NCBI GenBank assembly: GCA_013316825.1
Contig: WSLY01000016.1
Span: 1 to 49,430 of the forward strand
Reading direction: 5' to 3'
Origin: Lachnospiraceae bacterium
GTDB taxonomy: Bacteria > Bacillota > Clostridia > Lachnospirales > Lachnospiraceae
DNA length: 49,430 nucleotides
Shown in pieces: positions 34,937 through 44,588 of this stretch (positions are counted from its first letter, which is position 1; the number at the start of each line of letters is the position of its first letter). The position numbers and the translations under genes are program-made. Below the pieces are notes generated by a model. That model was not told the DNA's origin. It saw only the letters and a list, made by a program, of their open reading frames with translations, and searched no databases.

Positions 34937-35029
34937 TTATCTTAATACCTCCGACGCAAAACCGACTACCGAAACGAGTGTAGGCATAAGGATTCTCAGC
35001 AGAAGCCCTTTTATTCCTACTTTGTTCAT
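34937..35029 (-). CDS. Possible 30-residue hydrophobic peptide upstream of argB
   Basis: The frame reads MNKVGIKGLLLRILMPTLVSVVGFASEVLR and stops 48 bases before argB. It has AAAGGAGATTTAAG before its ATG, as good as any neighbour. The peptide is amphipathic to hydrophobic and could be a small membrane peptide. It has no run of arginine codons, so it is not a classic attenuator leader. No homologue is recognised; it may be chance. Confidence 0.4.
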   Translation of the reverse strand: MNKVGIKGLLLRILMPTLVSVVGFASEVLR

Positions 35030-35089
35030 CTTAAATCTCCTTTTGTTACATTTCACAAGAACCTCGATACCGCTATCGCCGGCATCTGT

Positions 35090-35572
35090 CTACAGCCTCA
35101 TCTCATAATACAGATAGTCCCCCGTATACGCGCTTTCAGAATCATTTGGCTTTCTGTCATACAGTCTGAATCCAACACTTTCATAATTTTTAGGGGCAGC
35201 CAAGTTTGCGTTTGTCCACACGATTATCCTTTGCAGACCTTCATATTCTTTTATCCTGCGGATTGCCTCTGCAAGCTGCATATGCCCGTAGCCTTTTCTT
35301 TTATACCGCTCCCTGATTCCGTTGTGCCCAATCTCCACGTATTCCGGTCTGTACCTGGGATCCCAGGTGACAAAACCAACGGGCATATCTTCTATGCATG
35401 TTACCAGTCCGCAGCAAGCCGCTATATCCGGATTGTCATAAAAAAAGCCGTCTGATTCATGCCAGTTTCCATCCCATATTTCTTTATTTCTGGAATCATA
35501 AGAATATGCGTCCTGCAAAATATCGTACAGTGTTCCTCTCGGAAAATCCGTAAATTTTTTAAACGTAACCAT
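35090..35572 (-). CDS. GNAT acetyltransferase within the arginine block
   Basis: The 160-residue Gcn5-type protein has GHNGIRERYKRKGYGHMQLAEAIRRI (acetyl-CoA loop) and NLAAPKNYESVGFRLYD. The region IAACCGLVTCIEDMPVGFVTWDPRYRPEY forms the central strands. Of two ATGs, 35572 has the better spacing to GAGG. It sits between argJ and argB, but is too short and unlike the classical glutamate acetyltransferase ArgA, so a role in arginine synthesis is not shown. Confidence 0.8.
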   Translation of the reverse strand: MVTFKKFTDFPRGTLYDILQDAYSYDSRNKEIWDGNWHESDGFFYDNPDIAACCGLVTCIEDMPVGFVTWDPRYRPEYVEIGHNGIRERYKRKGYGHMQLAEAIRRIKEYEGLQRIIVWTNANLAAPKNYESVGFRLYDRKPNDSESAYTGDYLYYEMRL

Positions 35573-35640
35573 CATATGCCTCTATAGGGTTCCTGCCGCC
35601 TTCTCTTTCTTCTTTTATGTTCCTGCCTGGTATTCTCCTG

Positions 35641-36864
35641 CTATGAGCGGTAGTCCGCATTGATTTTGACATATTCGCAGCTTAAATCACAGCCCCATGC
35701 AGTTGCCGTTTCCGTGCCCATATGCATATCCGCCACGATCGTAACCTCTTCGTCGGAGAGAATTTTACCCGCCTCCTCCTCGCTGTAATCCGCCGCAGAG
35801 CCGTTTTTGCAGATTTGGATACGTCCGGATTTGCTCTCAAAAAAGAGCTCCACCTTCTCCGGCTCAAAGGCTGCGCCCGAATACCCAAGGGCACAGAGAA
35901 TCCGTCCCCAGTTGGCGTCATGCCCAAAAATTGCCGCTTTCGTCAGACTTGAGCAGATGACGGATTTGGCAAGCAGCCTGGCGGCTTCTTTGGTGTCTGC
36001 GCCTTTTACCTGTACTTCCACCAGCGCCGTCGCGCCTTCGCCGTCACCTGCGAGCTTTTTCGCCATCGCCGTATTTAAAAAGCAAAGCGCTTCCTTAAAG
36101 GTTCTATATGCCTCGTCTTCTTCTGTGATTTCCGGATTGCCTGCCATGCCGTTTGCCAAAAACAAAAAGGTATCGTTGGTAGAAGTGTCTCCGTCCACGG
36201 AAATCATGTTAAAGGTATCTGCAACACTTTCCTTTACCGCCTTTGTCAAAAGCTCCTTGGAAATTGCCGCATCACAGGTTACAAAAGCGAGCATGGTACA
36301 CATATTAGGGTGAATCATACCGCTGCCCTTACACATGCCGCCCATAGTCACGCTCCTGCCATAAATCTCAAAGCTCACCGCCACCTGCTTATCCACGGTA
36401 TCCGTCGTCATGATTGCCTGCGCCGCTGCAAAGGCTGCCTCTGCAGAATGCTCCTTTTTTGCGGCAAGCTCTGCGATGCCCGCCTGCAGCCTGTCTATGG
36501 GCATCTGCATACCAATGACGCCGGTAGAACCGATCAGCACGCTGTTTTCAGGAATTTGCAGGCTTTTTGCCGCCGCCTCCGCTTCCGCCTGACAGCAGGC
36601 AAATCCCTCTTTTCCCGTGCAGGCATTGGCAATTCCCGAATTTACAATAACCGCCTGCGCAAAAGGCGACTTCTCCACAATCTCCTTATCCCAGAGCACC
36701 GGCGCCGCCTTTACCACATTGGAAGTAAACGTACCTGCACACACACAGGGCGCCTCGCTGTAAATCACCGCCATATCCTTCCTGTCCTGATATTTCACAC
36801 CGGCAGCCACGCCGGCAGCCCAAAATCCCTTTGCAGCGCACACGCCGCCCTCCACTGTCTTCAT
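35641..36864 (-). CDS. argJ: Bifunctional ornithine acetyltransferase / N-acetylglutamate synthase
   Basis: ArgJ recycles the acetyl group from acetylornithine to glutamate. The 407-residue precursor must cut itself into two chains; the site is KGSGMIHPNMCTML with the nucleophile Thr190. The residue before it is Cys189, where this family usually has Ala. Other blocks are AGTFTSNVVKAAPV, VNSGIANACTGKEG, STGVIGMQMP, ISVDGDTSTNDT and GHDANWGRI. GGAGAGG lies nine bases before the ATG. Presence of ArgJ implies the cyclic acetyl pathway; argC, argF and argH are not in this window. Confidence 0.94.
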   Translation of the reverse strand: MKTVEGGVCAAKGFWAAGVAAGVKYQDRKDMAVIYSEAPCVCAGTFTSNVVKAAPVLWDKEIVEKSPFAQAVIVNSGIANACTGKEGFACCQAEAEAAAKSLQIPENSVLIGSTGVIGMQMPIDRLQAGIAELAAKKEHSAEAAFAAAQAIMTTDTVDKQVAVSFEIYGRSVTMGGMCKGSGMIHPNMCTMLAFVTCDAAISKELLTKAVKESVADTFNMISVDGDTSTNDTFLFLANGMAGNPEITEEDEAYRTFKEALCFLNTAMAKKLAGDGEGATALVEVQVKGADTKEAARLLAKSVICSSLTKAAIFGHDANWGRILCALGYSGAAFEPEKVELFFESKSGRIQICKNGSAADYSEEEAGKILSDEEVTIVADMHMGTETATAWGCDLSCEYVKINADYRS

Positions 36865-36934
36865 AAGTCCGTTCCTCTCCTTTATACTGATTCTGTAAGA
36901 TTAGGGTGTCAAAAGCCCTGTTCCTAATACCGCT

Positions 36935-37384
36935 TCACTGATTAAATGCCGTAATATTCTCCGTATTCAACACAAAATCATAATAGTTCAAATCCTCCCT
37001 CTTTGTCCAGCCAATGCGCCGCCAGAAAGCGTTGCCTATGTCATTTGCCGTAAACGCAATCAGGGAAACCTTGCTAATCTGCTCTGCTTTCAGCTTCTCC
37101 ATGCAGAATACCACCATCGCCTTTCCCACGCCCTTTCTTCTGCACTCCTGCCTGACGCAGACATGGTACAGGCACCCTCTTCTGCCGTCATGTCCGCACA
37201 AAATGGCGCCGATAATTCTGCCGTCCTCCACTGCAACCACGCTGGTGTCCGGATTACGCAAAAGAAAACGTGCCACGCCCTCCTTTGAATCGTCGATGCT
37301 CCTGATGGCAAAGCCTTTTATGCTCATCCATAAGGCATAGACACCCTCATAATCCTCTATCGTCATCGTTCTTACCGTAAACAT
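36935..37384 (-). CDS. GNAT acetyltransferase, RimI/YpeA-like
   Basis: The 149-residue protein shows the full GNAT pattern: MFTVRTMTIEDYEGVYALW at the start, HDGRRGCLYHVCVRQECRRKGVGKAMVVF as the acetyl-CoA loop and NAFWRRIGWTKREDLNYYDF at the end. Such proteins are frequent next to argJ in clostridia, but the substrate is unknown. It is 70 bases before argJ and 38 bases after the CmpB-like gene. Confidence 0.82.
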   Translation of the reverse strand: MFTVRTMTIEDYEGVYALWMSIKGFAIRSIDDSKEGVARFLLRNPDTSVVAVEDGRIIGAILCGHDGRRGCLYHVCVRQECRRKGVGKAMVVFCMEKLKAEQISKVSLIAFTANDIGNAFWRRIGWTKREDLNYYDFVLNTENITAFNQ

Positions 37385-37422
37385 GAGTTTCCTCCCTCTT
37401 ATCCCCTGTCAAAACAGCAATG

Positions 37423-38739
37423 CTATGATGTCATCTTTGCATTGGGATAAATTCTTTCCATCCTTTCATCCGTGTAATGCTCATCCAGAAAACGCTCAAA
37501 TCCATTCTCCGCCTGCTTTCCTGCCGCCCTGTCACTGTACCTTGAAAGGGCAAGCGCGGATATTGCCATATTGAGTATCATAAACACAACAAAACAAAAA
37601 CTCAGCCATGTGCCTGCTTTTTTCGGCACCTTCTCAATCAGGCGGGATAAAAATGGATAGACAAATTTCAGCCATACCAGCGCCGCAATGCCCCAGAAGA
37701 AGCAGAACAGCAGATTAATCCTCCCGCCCAGATTAAAGGGAAGATGACTGTAATCCCAAAATACCGTTCCAAATACCAGCTCTGTAAACACGCTGCATAT
37801 GTATTCGTATGCACCGCCGACTACGGTGCCAAATATAAAAATATACCGGTCCGGCTTATCCTTATACCTGTCCAAAAGCAGCGTCAGCAGCACAACGGCA
37901 AGCCCCCAGACAACACTGAAAGGCCCGTAGACAACGCTGCTGCGGCTCATCAGCTTTCCCATCGTGACATAACACCAGATTGTCTCCGTAATATCCCCCA
38001 AAAACGCACCGATAAAAAAGAGCCAAACCAATTTGTGAAAGCAGCAGCCCTTTGCAAAAACACCGGACTCCTCTTTTCCCTTCTTTGCAGGTAAGCCGTC
38101 CGCCTCACGCAAATGCGGAAACGCTTTTGTCATACGCCTTTGAATCAGCCCCGCTATCACGCCGCCCATCCTGCCCGTAAACCGGTTCACACCCTCGGTA
38201 AATTCCTGTATTCTGCGCCCCCGCTTTTTCAGCATCAGGACAACCTTTGTCGTTACCAGAAAATCGCAGGCAAGCATCACCATCAGCACAGCCAGTACAA
38301 TCCGTCCTACAAGCGGCGGAATCAGCCTTATCACCTGCGCCACAAACGGATTGAGCCAGCGCATCAAAACGACCGCCCCTGCCGCCCATATCAGGGAAAA
38401 GCGCAGGCAGACGTAGCCTCCGTAATTATATTTATAATCCGAATAGTCCCACCATTTTCTGCCATAGAGCTTCTCCAATAGTCTGCCTGTCAAAAGCTCC
38501 AGCAGAGAGGTAACCACCATACTGCCTACAAACAAAAAGAAAAGGTTTTGTAACAGCCCGCCAAAAAACACCAGCAAAAAGCACATGCCCAATCCGTATA
38601 CCGGACAAAAAGGACCGTTCAAAAACCCCCTGTTTGCCAGCTTTTTATTGGTAAATGTGGCAAAAACCACCTCCAGCACCCAGCCGGCAAAAGCGTAAAA
38701 AAAGAAAAACCAAAGCAGCTCGTATCCTGTGTATGTCAA
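37423..38739 (-). CDS. CmpB-type multi-pass membrane protein
   Basis: The 438-residue protein matches the clostridial 'putative ABC-transporter type IV' (CmpB) family, seen twice: WFFFFYAFAGWVLEVVFATFTNKKLANRGFLNGPFCPVYGLG near the start and FFIGAFLGDITETIWCYVTMGKLMSRSSVVYGPFSVVWGLA in the middle, so it is an internal duplication. About ten membrane segments. I take the TTG at 38739 as start because GGAGG lies about eight bases upstream and a promoter lies between it and the more distant ATG at 38862. Function unproven; it may lead the argJ-argB-argD operon. Confidence 0.8.
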   Translation of the reverse strand: MTYTGYELLWFFFFYAFAGWVLEVVFATFTNKKLANRGFLNGPFCPVYGLGMCFLLVFFGGLLQNLFFLFVGSMVVTSLLELLTGRLLEKLYGRKWWDYSDYKYNYGGYVCLRFSLIWAAGAVVLMRWLNPFVAQVIRLIPPLVGRIVLAVLMVMLACDFLVTTKVVLMLKKRGRRIQEFTEGVNRFTGRMGGVIAGLIQRRMTKAFPHLREADGLPAKKGKEESGVFAKGCCFHKLVWLFFIGAFLGDITETIWCYVTMGKLMSRSSVVYGPFSVVWGLAVVLLTLLLDRYKDKPDRYIFIFGTVVGGAYEYICSVFTELVFGTVFWDYSHLPFNLGGRINLLFCFFWGIAALVWLKFVYPFLSRLIEKVPKKAGTWLSFCFVVFMILNMAISALALSRYSDRAAGKQAENGFERFLDEHYTDERMERIYPNAKMTS

Positions 38740-38774
38740 TCCCGTGTCCTCCTTTGCAGCTAACGGCTTCCTAC

Positions 38775-38802
38775 AGTATAACACAAAGTTTTCACAGGTC
38801 AA
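38775..38802 (-). promoter_or_regulatory. Promoter of the CmpB-like gene
   Basis: On the minus strand TTGACC (38797-38802) and TATACT (38775-38780) are 16 bases apart. It may also serve the arginine genes downstream. Confidence 0.55.
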
Positions 38803-38847
38803 ATAGCCATACTGCCTTTCTTTCCATCCTTTTTGACATTCTTTTTG

Positions 38848-38861
38848 TGCATTTTTATTCA
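38848..38861. promoter_or_regulatory. Likely ArgR operator (distal ARG box)
   Basis: TGCATTTTTATTCA matches the ARG-box palindrome TGAATwwwwATTCA at 13 of 14 positions. It lies between the divergent CmpB/arg and argG promoters. Confidence 0.6.
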
Positions 38862-38919
38862 TTTTTAGTTACAATAATACATAATATACATTTTGTTGGC
38901 TTATTTATGCAAGTACTTT

Positions 38920-38933
38920 TTACTATATATTCA
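38920..38933. promoter_or_regulatory. Likely ArgR operator (proximal ARG box)
   Basis: TTACTATATATTCA matches the same consensus at 12 of 14 positions and sits nine bases before the argG -35. The two boxes are 72 bases apart. Confidence 0.5.
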
Positions 38934-38942
38934 TATTTTCTC

Positions 38943-38971
38943 TTGCAATCAGGGTAAAGATGTTGTATATT
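38943..38971 (+). promoter_or_regulatory. Promoter of argG
   Basis: TTGCAA (38943-38948) and TATATT (38966-38971) are 17 bases apart, about 70 bases before the ATG. No riboswitch-like structure is visible in the leader. Confidence 0.55.
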
Positions 38972-39041
38972 AAGGTAAGTTCACAGGAAAAACCTGCGGC
39001 GTACAAAAAGAACAAGCTTGAAGGAAGGACATGGTAAACAC

Positions 39042-40259
<1,218 letters not shown>

Positions 40260-40274
40260 TTTGGAGATTTTATT

Positions 40275-40568
40275 ATGATGGTGATTCTGTTTATCGCAGC
40301 ATATTTTGCAACAATCAATCTGCTTGCCTTCGCCCTTATGGGAATCGATAAAAGAAAAGCAATAAAGGGTGCCTTCCGGATTCCGGAAGCCACCCTCTTT
40401 ATCATCGCCATCATCGGCGGCAGTATTGGTTCTATTGCCGGTATGTATACCTTCCGCCACAAGACAAGGCACTTCAAGTTTGTATATGGTATGCCGGCTA
40501 TTCTGTTTGTTCAGATACTGCTGCTGATTCTGCTTTTTAACGCTCCTTTCAACCTGATTACCATGTAA
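40275..40568 (+). CDS. DUF1294 membrane protein
   Basis: The 97-residue protein has two to three membrane segments and the DUF1294 signature MGIDKRKAIKGAFRIPEATLF, GGSIGSIAGMYTFRHKTRHFKF. Function unknown. GGAG lies nine bases before the ATG. Its stop is two bases from the stop of the convergent DegV gene and no terminator separates them. Confidence 0.88.
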   Translation: MMVILFIAAYFATINLLAFALMGIDKRKAIKGAFRIPEATLFIIAIIGGSIGSIAGMYTFRHKTRHFKFVYGMPAILFVQILLLILLFNAPFNLITM

Positions 40569-40570
40569 TC

Positions 40571-41419
40571 TCAAAACGCCACGATGACGCCGCCGTCATT
40601 GGCGTACATGCTGCTGATTCCGGCAGTATCCATAATCATGATTTCCCTACACCGTATTTTTTCACGTAAAAGCTGCTTTACCGTCTCTGCTCTTTCTTTT
40701 GCATTGCAGTGGGAAATGACGATTCTCTTTCTTTCTGCCCCTTTTATGGCATCTACGATTTTATCCACCATTCTGGTAATCGCCTTTTTCATGCCGATTC
40801 CCTGTCCCATCTGTATAATGGTGCCCTTATCCGCCCCCATAATCGGCTTTATGTTCAGCGTAGAAGCCACCGCCGCCTTAATGTTGGAAAGTCTGCCATT
40901 TTTCCTGAGGGTTTCCAGGTTATCCAGCACAAAATACGTATTCATACTGTCACGAAACGCTGTAATCTGCTTTTCTATCTCCTCAAAAGCAAGCCCTTCC
41001 TCTTCAAGCTCCATCAGCTTTAATGCGAGCTGCGTTTCCCCGCAGCTTGCCGATTCCGAGTCTACAACATGAATCTTTTTCTCCCCGTACTTTTCCCGAT
41101 ACATTCTCTTTCCCAGCTCTGCGCTGTTGTAACTGCCGCTGAGCTTTGAGGACAAAGTCACCACATAAATATGCTCCGCTTCCACATGATATGCCTCCAT
41201 ATACCTTTCGGGAGACGGACAGGAAGACTTCGGACACTTAGGATATGCCGCAACCCGCCTTAGAAAATCAGCCTGCTGAAAACTTTCGTCATCAAGCAGA
41301 TGGTAATCCCCAATTTCAATCCCCAGAGGCACCCTCTCAAAACTCTCTTTTTGAAGCAATTCCTTTGGAAGCTCACAGCAGCTATCCACAACAATTTTAT
41401 AGCTCATATCCGCAACCAT
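40571..41419 (-). CDS. degV: DegV-family fatty-acid-binding protein
   Basis: DegV proteins bind a fatty acid and, as FakB, present it to fatty acid kinase. The 282-residue protein shows YKIVVDSCCELPKEL, TSSCPSPERYMEAYHV-like (KSSCPSPERYMEAY), VVTLSSKLSGSYNSAELGK, VVDSESASCGETQLALKLMEL, DNLETLRKNGRLSN and NIKPIM. AGGAAAGG precedes the ATG at 41419; an ATG four codons in (MSYKIV) is also possible. FakA is not in the window. A palindrome just after the promoter start point suggests a repressor. Confidence 0.92.
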   Translation of the reverse strand: MVADMSYKIVVDSCCELPKELLQKESFERVPLGIEIGDYHLLDDESFQQADFLRRVAAYPKCPKSSCPSPERYMEAYHVEAEHIYVVTLSSKLSGSYNSAELGKRMYREKYGEKKIHVVDSESASCGETQLALKLMELEEEGLAFEEIEKQITAFRDSMNTYFVLDNLETLRKNGRLSNIKAAVASTLNIKPIMGADKGTIIQMGQGIGMKKAITRMVDKIVDAIKGAERKRIVISHCNAKERAETVKQLLREKIRCREIMIMDTAGISSMYANDGGVIVAF

Positions 41420-41485
41420 GCCTTTCCTGTAGTCATACTAGTATTTCCTGTAAGAAGCAGCTTTATCCCTTCCACCACTTCAAAG

Positions 41486-41518
41486 GTAATTAAAACTTTT
41501 ACATATGGTTTTAATTAC
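41486..41518. promoter_or_regulatory. Operator-like palindrome at degV
   Basis: GTAATTAAAAC and GTTTTAATTAC are perfect 11-bp arms around an 11-base spacer. It lies directly after the predicted degV transcription start (about +2 to +34), where a repressor would block polymerase; it could also form an RNA hairpin. Confidence 0.55.
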
Positions 41519-41526
41519 TACGTATG

Positions 41527-41555
41527 ATAGTAACACATGCATTAGGTTTTGTAAA
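41527..41555 (-). promoter_or_regulatory. Promoter of degV
   Basis: On the minus strand TTTACA (41550-41555) and TACTAT (41527-41532) have a 17-base spacer. Confidence 0.55.
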
Positions 41556-41583
41556 GGGGGATTTTTCCGTAAGTGCCATTCCC

Positions 41584-41612
41584 TTGACACCCCTTTCCAA
41601 AGCCGCTATACT
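41584..41612 (+). promoter_or_regulatory. Promoter of the DUF5721 gene
   Basis: TTGACA (41584-41589) and TATACT (41607-41612) have a 17-base spacer, a near-perfect sigma-A site. Confidence 0.7.
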
Positions 41613-41661
41613 ATACCTAGTTTATACCGATTTTTGATTCTGTCAGACTTAGGAGAACGCT

Positions 41662-42165
41662 ATGCTAGCACTGCAAATTACCGCTCTGAAACCGTTTATG
41701 AATTCTCTGCTCTTAGGGGAGCTTTTTGATTCCTTTCTTTTAGAAAAAGCAGATATTGATACCGCCGTTACCTACTCCATTGACGGGCGGCTCCACAAGG
41801 ATTTTTTCCCGCCCGAAGAGCGCGAAGACAAAACCCTGCATCCTTATGATTTTGCCGAATGGAAGGACATGAAAGGTCTGTGCTTTGATTTCATCAAAGG
41901 AAAGCGCACACCTCTTTATTTTCAGTTTGTTCTTCATCTAAAACCTCCTGCTGCGGTCTCCATTTTGGAGAAAGGGGGCGCCGCTTCTTTCGCAGGTCTG
42001 ATTCAGGCATTTGTGCTGACAGTGCGGTTTGACGGAGAAAAGGCACTGCTGTTGACAGGAACTTCCTTTTCCTCCTTCGTTCCCGACAAAGAGCCGGAAA
42101 GACTCTGGGATGCCGCTTTCAGGCAGTATCTGGACAAAAAAGAAATCGCCTATGAGGTAATGTAA
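41662..42165 (+). CDS. DUF5721-family protein
   Basis: The 167-residue soluble protein matches a clostridial family of unknown function: LQITALKPFMNSLLLGELFDSFLLEKADIDTAVTYSIDG and PYDFAEWKDMKGLCFDFIKGKRTPLYFQFVLHL. AGGAG lies seven bases before the ATG. It is a single-gene unit with a near-consensus promoter and a terminator whose stem includes its last codons. Confidence 0.8.
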   Translation: MLALQITALKPFMNSLLLGELFDSFLLEKADIDTAVTYSIDGRLHKDFFPPEEREDKTLHPYDFAEWKDMKGLCFDFIKGKRTPLYFQFVLHLKPPAAVSILEKGGAASFAGLIQAFVLTVRFDGEKALLLTGTSFSSFVPDKEPERLWDAAFRQYLDKKEIAYEVM

Positions 42166-42181
42166 CCTCATAGGCGTTTTT
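42147..42181 (+). terminator. Terminator overlapping the DUF5721 stop codon
   Basis: The 12-bp perfect stem CGCCTATGAGGT/ACCTCATAGGCG (42147-42158 with 42165-42176) is followed by TTTTTG. The last codons of the gene form its first arm. Confidence 0.9.
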
Positions 42182-42217
42182 GTTTTCGTCATACCAAACC
42201 GCGGACAACAGCCTTTT

Positions 42218-44443
42218 TCAGCCAACGGCTCCGTCGTCACTCTCTTCCTCTTTAGGCGGCGTCTCCTGCGGCTGTTCTGTATTCTGCTGCGTGCCGCCCT
42301 CCGGCGTCACCTCCGGCAGCGGCGTCGGCTGCGGAGCCGGCGGATGCGGCGCAATCCATTCGGGGTCTACCTGTGAACGGTACTCTTCCGGCAGCGCTTC
42401 TTCCACATAGCGGTAGAAATCGTTGTTCAAAATACCCGAAGAATAATTGACAAGCCCTTTCACCTGCTTTTTCATTGCCTCGTGGTACTCCTCGTCCCCC
42501 TCTGTGCCGTCCCGCCATAACAGCGGTACATTGCCCTTCCGGTTGTAGATAACCCTGTCCGTCACATAGCTTCTGTCTGAAAAAATAACAAGCGGCGGAC
42601 TGTCTGAGAGAATATCCCTGCCCACATAGAGTCTGGAATCATACTCGAAACCAAAGAGGTTCAGCAGCGTCGGCAGAATATCCAGCGAATACGCCGTCTT
42701 TTCCACATTGACCGTCTCCATGGCGCTGTTCCAAAGAATCAGGTTATTCCTGTAAACCTCAAGCGTACCGGCAAGGGGTTTCCCCGCAAGCTCCTCTAAG
42801 GTTGACATCTCCATCGCATAGGGATAATGGTCCGCGGAAAGGCAAATCACGGTGTTTTCCAGCTTGCCGGCAGCCTCAAGCTGCTCTATCAAGTATTCCA
42901 ACGCCAAATCCAGCTCCATATTGCAGGCAACATACGCCCTTCCCTCTTCGCAGTAAGGCAGCTCCGCCACATCATCCTTATGCTTGAAGGACATGCTGTT
43001 GCCGCTGAAATTATAATTCATATGCCCCGATACCGTCATATAGTACACATGGAAGCGGTCTTCATTGATATAATAGGGTATGGTTGCCACCATCATATCC
43101 AAATCGGAAGCCGGCCATTTGTTGGCATTTTCCATTTCAAACACCTGACCGCCATAGACTGCCTCGTTCAAATCCCCAAGCTTACATGCCATGAAGTTGT
43201 AGCCCAGATTCGGATGCGTCCGGTCCCTCTCATAGTAGGAAAGGGAATTGTTGTGGAACGCCCAGCTCTTTACGCCCTCTGCCGCAAAATAATTGGGGAG
43301 AGTAAATGGCATCCGGTTATCCGCACTCCTCTTTAAGCTAAACATCTGGTTGTCCGGTGCAAGCCCCGTACAGTTCGCATACTCGCCGTCGCTGGTAGAG
43401 GTATACCACAGCGGACAATAGAAATCTTCAAAGACAAAACCGGAATGAATCAGTCTGTACAATGTCGGAGTCAGCTCCTCGTCCACTGCATAGGGACAAA
43501 AGCCCTCCGCCGTCAGATAAATCAGATTGTAGCCGGCAAACATGCCCGTATACTCGTTTTTGTTGGTCGGCGGTATACTCTGCATATACTCCGCCAGATT
43601 CTTAATTTCTTTGGAATCCGCATTGGCAATCAGCTCGTCAAAATCGATGGGAAGCACATGAGGCGATGTGTCCAGAACCGGCTCTGCCTCCGATTCCTCC
43701 GGCAGGGAAGCATCCCCTCCCGATATATCGCTTTCCACGATTGGCGGGGTGTCGTTTCCGCCCGCGGAGACCAAATCGTTACCGCCATAGCTGTCCCACG
43801 CCTCCAGCGAATCATCCCTTCCCGGGAAGGAATCGCCAAATAAGTCGCGAACAAGCGCGGGCGCTACTCCATATGCGGAAATCACACCCTTCTGGTCGTA
43901 AAATTCGCTATAGCTCTCAAAATAATCCGTCTTACCAAAATAGCCGCCCACCAATGCTGCAATGTAAAGTACCAGACCACCCGTCAAAACAGAGATGCTT
44001 GCCACTCTTTCTCCATAAGAATGGCTTCTCAGCTTCAAAGCTTTAAAATGCAGCAAAAAACCCGCCGCAATCAGGGGCACCGCCAAAAGCAAAAGATAAC
44101 CCGATGCGCGCAGTATTGCAAAAAGCGCCTCACGCCAGTAATTCGTCACCGCATCCTTACCGGCGTTCGTGACGGCGGCAAGTAAAAGCGGCTGCCTGAA
44201 TATTTTGATATAGACAAGCTGGCTTGCAAAAAGAAGATAGTCCACCACAAGCAGAATCCAGAATATAACCCTGTTTTTTCTTCTCCGCAAAAAGCCCGTA
44301 ACCAAGACGGAGAAGCCGGCAAGTAAAAGCCACACCGGCAATGCGAGAACCGGATTGACTGCCACAAATCCGAAACATCCAAAGTGATAAACCAACTCCA
44401 TATACACAAATGTACCAAGAAAAAATAGAAAAACCCAAAGCAT
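42218..44443 (-). CDS. LTA-synthase-like membrane sulfatase-fold protein
   Basis: The 741-residue protein has five membrane segments in its first 200 residues and an extracellular alkaline-phosphatase-fold domain, the layout of lipoteichoic acid synthase, which moves glycerol phosphate from phosphatidylglycerol. Catalytic features: YLTAEGFCPY (metal Glu), PLWYTSTSDGEYANC (nucleophile Thr), AFHNNSLSYYERD, and CLSADHYPYAM (Asp/His). A low-complexity linker (about 235-275) and a Pro/Glu-rich tail (PHPPAPQPTPLPEVTPEG, then EQPQETPPKEEESDD) flank the domain. ATG 44443 has AAGGGAG ten bases upstream. Substrate could be another teichoic or glycan phosphate. Confidence 0.85.
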   Translation of the reverse strand: MLWVFLFFLGTFVYMELVYHFGCFGFVAVNPVLALPVWLLLAGFSVLVTGFLRRRKNRVIFWILLVVDYLLFASQLVYIKIFRQPLLLAAVTNAGKDAVTNYWREALFAILRASGYLLLLAVPLIAAGFLLHFKALKLRSHSYGERVASISVLTGGLVLYIAALVGGYFGKTDYFESYSEFYDQKGVISAYGVAPALVRDLFGDSFPGRDDSLEAWDSYGGNDLVSAGGNDTPPIVESDISGGDASLPEESEAEPVLDTSPHVLPIDFDELIANADSKEIKNLAEYMQSIPPTNKNEYTGMFAGYNLIYLTAEGFCPYAVDEELTPTLYRLIHSGFVFEDFYCPLWYTSTSDGEYANCTGLAPDNQMFSLKRSADNRMPFTLPNYFAAEGVKSWAFHNNSLSYYERDRTHPNLGYNFMACKLGDLNEAVYGGQVFEMENANKWPASDLDMMVATIPYYINEDRFHVYYMTVSGHMNYNFSGNSMSFKHKDDVAELPYCEEGRAYVACNMELDLALEYLIEQLEAAGKLENTVICLSADHYPYAMEMSTLEELAGKPLAGTLEVYRNNLILWNSAMETVNVEKTAYSLDILPTLLNLFGFEYDSRLYVGRDILSDSPPLVIFSDRSYVTDRVIYNRKGNVPLLWRDGTEGDEEYHEAMKKQVKGLVNYSSGILNNDFYRYVEEALPEEYRSQVDPEWIAPHPPAPQPTPLPEVTPEGGTQQNTEQPQETPPKEEESDDGAVG

Positions 44444-44524
44444 ATCGACACGACTCCCTTGGCTGCTTTTTAGCACGCCTTTTTTTCTCGATATATCTTA
44501 TCACATTTCGACAAAAAATGGGGA

Positions 44525-44556
44525 AATATTACGCATCTTAAAAAAAGATTAATATT
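44525..44556. repeat. A/T-rich inverted repeat between spoVAE and the LTA-synthase-like gene
   Basis: AATATTA-CGC-ATCTT pairs with AAGAT-TAATATT with a three-base bulge. It may be a weak terminator for spoVAE or an operator for the downstream gene. Confidence 0.3.
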
Positions 44557-44588
44557 CTCTTCATAAAATTTCGTTTTTCTTTGTATTT

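Noticed and set aside
38972..39041. T-box or other riboswitch before argG
   Set aside because: The leader is about 65 bases, with only a 4-bp CAGG/CCTG hairpin and no T-box sequence.
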